Shown here: positions 4,749 through 6,152 of the stretch, piece by piece
How the letters are laid out: each line of letters starts with the position of its first letter
How positions within the stretch are numbered: the first letter of the stretch is position 1
NCBI GenBank assembly: GCA_047618185.1
Contig: JBLHKZ010000320.1
Location: 1 to 6,152, forward strand
Direction: 5' to 3'
From: JAYPEY01 sp047618185
Lineage (GTDB): Bacteria > Verrucomicrobiota > Verrucomicrobiia > Limisphaerales > JAYPEY01
Length of the DNA stretch: 6,152 nucleotides
The notes under the pieces: generated by a model
What the model saw: the letters and a program-made list of their open reading frames with translations, nothing else
Database searches by the model: none
Told to the model about the DNA's origin: nothing
Made by a program: the position numbers and the translations under genes

Positions 4749-6152
4749 TCAGTCGGTCGCGGTGACCCGAATCCGTATCGGGCAGATCGCGGTCGGATCC
4801 GGTCGCTCGATGAGACTCTGCCGGATGGTTGCGATGTTGGGAAAAGTAATCGCACGGTGGCGCTCTTCGCCATTAAAGCGAATTCGGATCTCCTTGTGTA
4901 GATTGACTATCTCGTGATTCAACAAGACGGTGATGGCGCTGACATCGTCGGAATGGATGTCGATGGTTTGCCCGTTTATCTCAGCGCGGACTTCGGCGCG
5001 CTTTTTTTTCAGATCCTTTGGATCGACGGCCAGCCAATAGAAACGCGACTGAAATACGTCATCCTGTTTCCACACGATCTTATTGGGGTAGGGGTTGCGT
5101 GTGAATTTCGCCATCCAGGGCAGGGCGACGGCGTCTTCGCGATCCATCCAGTGTCCTTTGTCTTCGGGAATGACGACCTGGTGCGGGTAGCCCTCGGGGT
5201 CGTTCTGTTTCAGATCCGCCAGCCGCTTTCTCCATTCGCGGGCTTTCTCATTTCGTTTGTAGGCTGCGTCCTTGCCGCCCACGTGAAGCGTGAACGGGAG
5301 ATTGCGCAAGCCGAGCGGCGACGTTTCGTTGGGGTGGCCGGCCATCATGGCAGCAGCGGCGAAACGATCGGCCATGCGCGGCGCGAGCTGATAGACGCCG
5401 TCGCCGCCGGCGGAGTAGCCCATCAGGTAGACGCGGTTGGGATTCACGTCTTCGAATACGATCAGGTTCTCAATCAGCCGATCGAACATCGGATCGATGT
5501 GTTTCTGGTGCCAGAGATTCCAGGTGTCAGTGGGGGCGCGCGGCGTGAGGTAGACGCCTTCCTTCAGTTTGTAGAGACGCTTTTGGTTCTCCCATTGCTG
5601 ATCGTTGATCTGTTTGGGCGCGCCACCGCCGCCGTGCATGGAGATGAAGAGGCTGCGACCTCCCTCGGGCTTTTCGCCGAAGACCTTGTAGGTGAACTTC
5701 ATCTCCAACTCGCCGTGCTTGATGATCTTCGTCTTCATCTCTTCGGCGCGAGATTCCCGAATTCCTTCGACGTGTTCTTTCCAGAGCATGTGCTTTGCGA
5801 TGAATGACGCTTCGTATCGGGACAAGGGAGTCCGCGCAAAAATCAGGTTGTCGATAGGCGGCCGATCACCGCGTGGCTGGTCGAGTATCCGGCGAAAGGC
5901 CGACACTAGCGGCGATTCCAAGGGATCTTGGGGAGTTTTGAAAGTGGCTTGAAATTCAATGCGTTGTCCTGCTTTGTCGGAGGTCGTGAATCGATGTCGA
6001 CGCAGATCGAAGCCGTCTTTCCAGTAGCGGATCCAATACTCGGAGTCTCGCTTCAGCCGGGCACGAAAGATATTGTTCGTGTCGTCATCAGGGCCTTTGC
6101 TTTTTCCTTTTGCGATGACTACGCCGTTGTGAGTGATAACGAAGTCGCAGGC
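4749..6152 (-). CDS. Alpha/beta-hydrolase, PHB-depolymerase/feruloyl-esterase-like, with extra C-terminal domain; N-terminus beyond window
   Basis: The frame is open from the TGA at 4751-4749 to the right edge, giving 467 visible residues (numbered from the edge). A TTG at 5921 could be called as a start, but the open frame continues 77 codons further with protein-like sequence (for example EYWIRYWKDGFDLRRHRF), so the true start most likely lies outside. Residues 1-75 look like a small beta domain. A helical linker follows to about 145, then the hydrolase core: oxyanion-type HGGGG (173-177), nucleophile elbow GYSAGG with Ser247, acid Asp295 in GGKDAAY, and His334 in DKGHWMD, a complete Ser-Asp-His triad. 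Relatives of this fold cleave ester bonds in polyhydroxybutyrate, feruloylated sugars or similar substrates; the substrate here is unknown. Residues about 367-467 form a C-terminal beta-rich domain (FYWLAVD, INGQTIDI, IRIRFNGE), perhaps for substrate binding. Secretion is likely but its signal is not visible. It lies 178 bp upstream of the DUF1501 gene on the same strand. Confidence 0.85.
   Translation of the reverse strand, partial: ACDFVITHNGVVIAKGKSKGPDDDTNNIFRARLKRDSEYWIRYWKDGFDLRRHRFTTSDKAGQRIEFQATFKTPQDPLESPLVSAFRRILDQPRGDRPPIDNLIFARTPLSRYEASFIAKHMLWKEHVEGIRESRAEEMKTKIIKHGELEMKFTYKVFGEKPEGGRSLFISMHGGGGAPKQINDQQWENQKRLYKLKEGVYLTPRAPTDTWNLWHQKHIDPMFDRLIENLIVFEDVNPNRVYLMGYSAGGDGVYQLAPRMADRFAAAAMMAGHPNETSPLGLRNLPFTLHVGGKDAAYKRNEKAREWRKRLADLKQNDPEGYPHQVVIPEDKGHWMDREDAVALPWMAKFTRNPYPNKIVWKQDDVFQSRFYWLAVDPKDLKKKRAEVRAEINGQTIDIHSDDVSAITVLLNHEIVNLHKEIRIRFNGEERHRAITFPNIATIRQSLIERPDPTAICPIRIRVTATD

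Noticed and set aside
4914..5807. A 297-codon open frame on the plus strand opposite the esterase gene
   Set aside because: It is antisense to the complete Ser-Asp-His hydrolase core and its own translation shows no domain; it is a mirror of biased third codon positions.
1..6152. Possible defence, phage, CRISPR or transposon system
   Set aside because: I looked for nuclease, helicase, transposase, integrase or reverse-transcriptase motifs and for regularly spaced repeats on both strands and found none; all supported genes encode envelope or secreted proteins.

Overview
The window looks like a piece of chromosome from a bacterium of the Planctomycetes/Verrucomicrobia (PVC) group. The evidence is a Tat-exported DUF1501 protein, a secreted N-terminal domain of the kind I associate with that group fused to a FecR-like domain, a secreted seven-bladed lactonase-like propeller, a NAALADase-type M28 peptidase and a PHB-depolymerase/feruloyl-esterase-like hydrolase. 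Moderately high GC and the lack of Shine-Dalgarno sequences fit the same picture. The exact phylum cannot be fixed by reading alone.

Layout: (1) 1-341, minus strand, the first 113 codons of an exported M28 peptidase that runs off the left edge. (2) 342-394, a 53-bp divergent gap with candidate promoter elements in both directions. (3) 395-1807, plus strand, a secreted two-domain protein with a FecR-like C-terminal half. (4) 1875-3005, plus strand, a secreted lactonase-like beta-propeller, probably co-transcribed with the preceding gene (67-bp gap). (5) 3006-3178, a convergent gap with two short hairpins, the first a plausible weak terminator. (6) 3179-4570, minus strand, a DUF1501 protein with a Tat signal. 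(7) 4571-4748, a gap with a candidate promoter and two REP-like hairpin units. (8) 4749-6152, minus strand, an esterase-type alpha/beta hydrolase whose N-terminus lies beyond the right edge.

All four genes whose N-termini are visible carry export signals, and the fifth belongs to a family that is usually secreted. The window therefore encodes a set of cell-envelope or periplasmic hydrolytic and sugar/peptide-handling proteins. It does not look like one tight pathway: the genes are spread over three or four transcription units. I see no RNA genes, CRISPR array, insertion sequence, phage gene or defence system. The points most worth checking are the FecR fusion with its sharp GC drop and many cysteines, the promoter-like TTGACT boxes about 30 nt upstream of two SD-less starts (possible leaderless mRNAs), the paired REP-like hairpins, and the DUF1501 gene without an adjacent DUF1549/DUF1553 partner.
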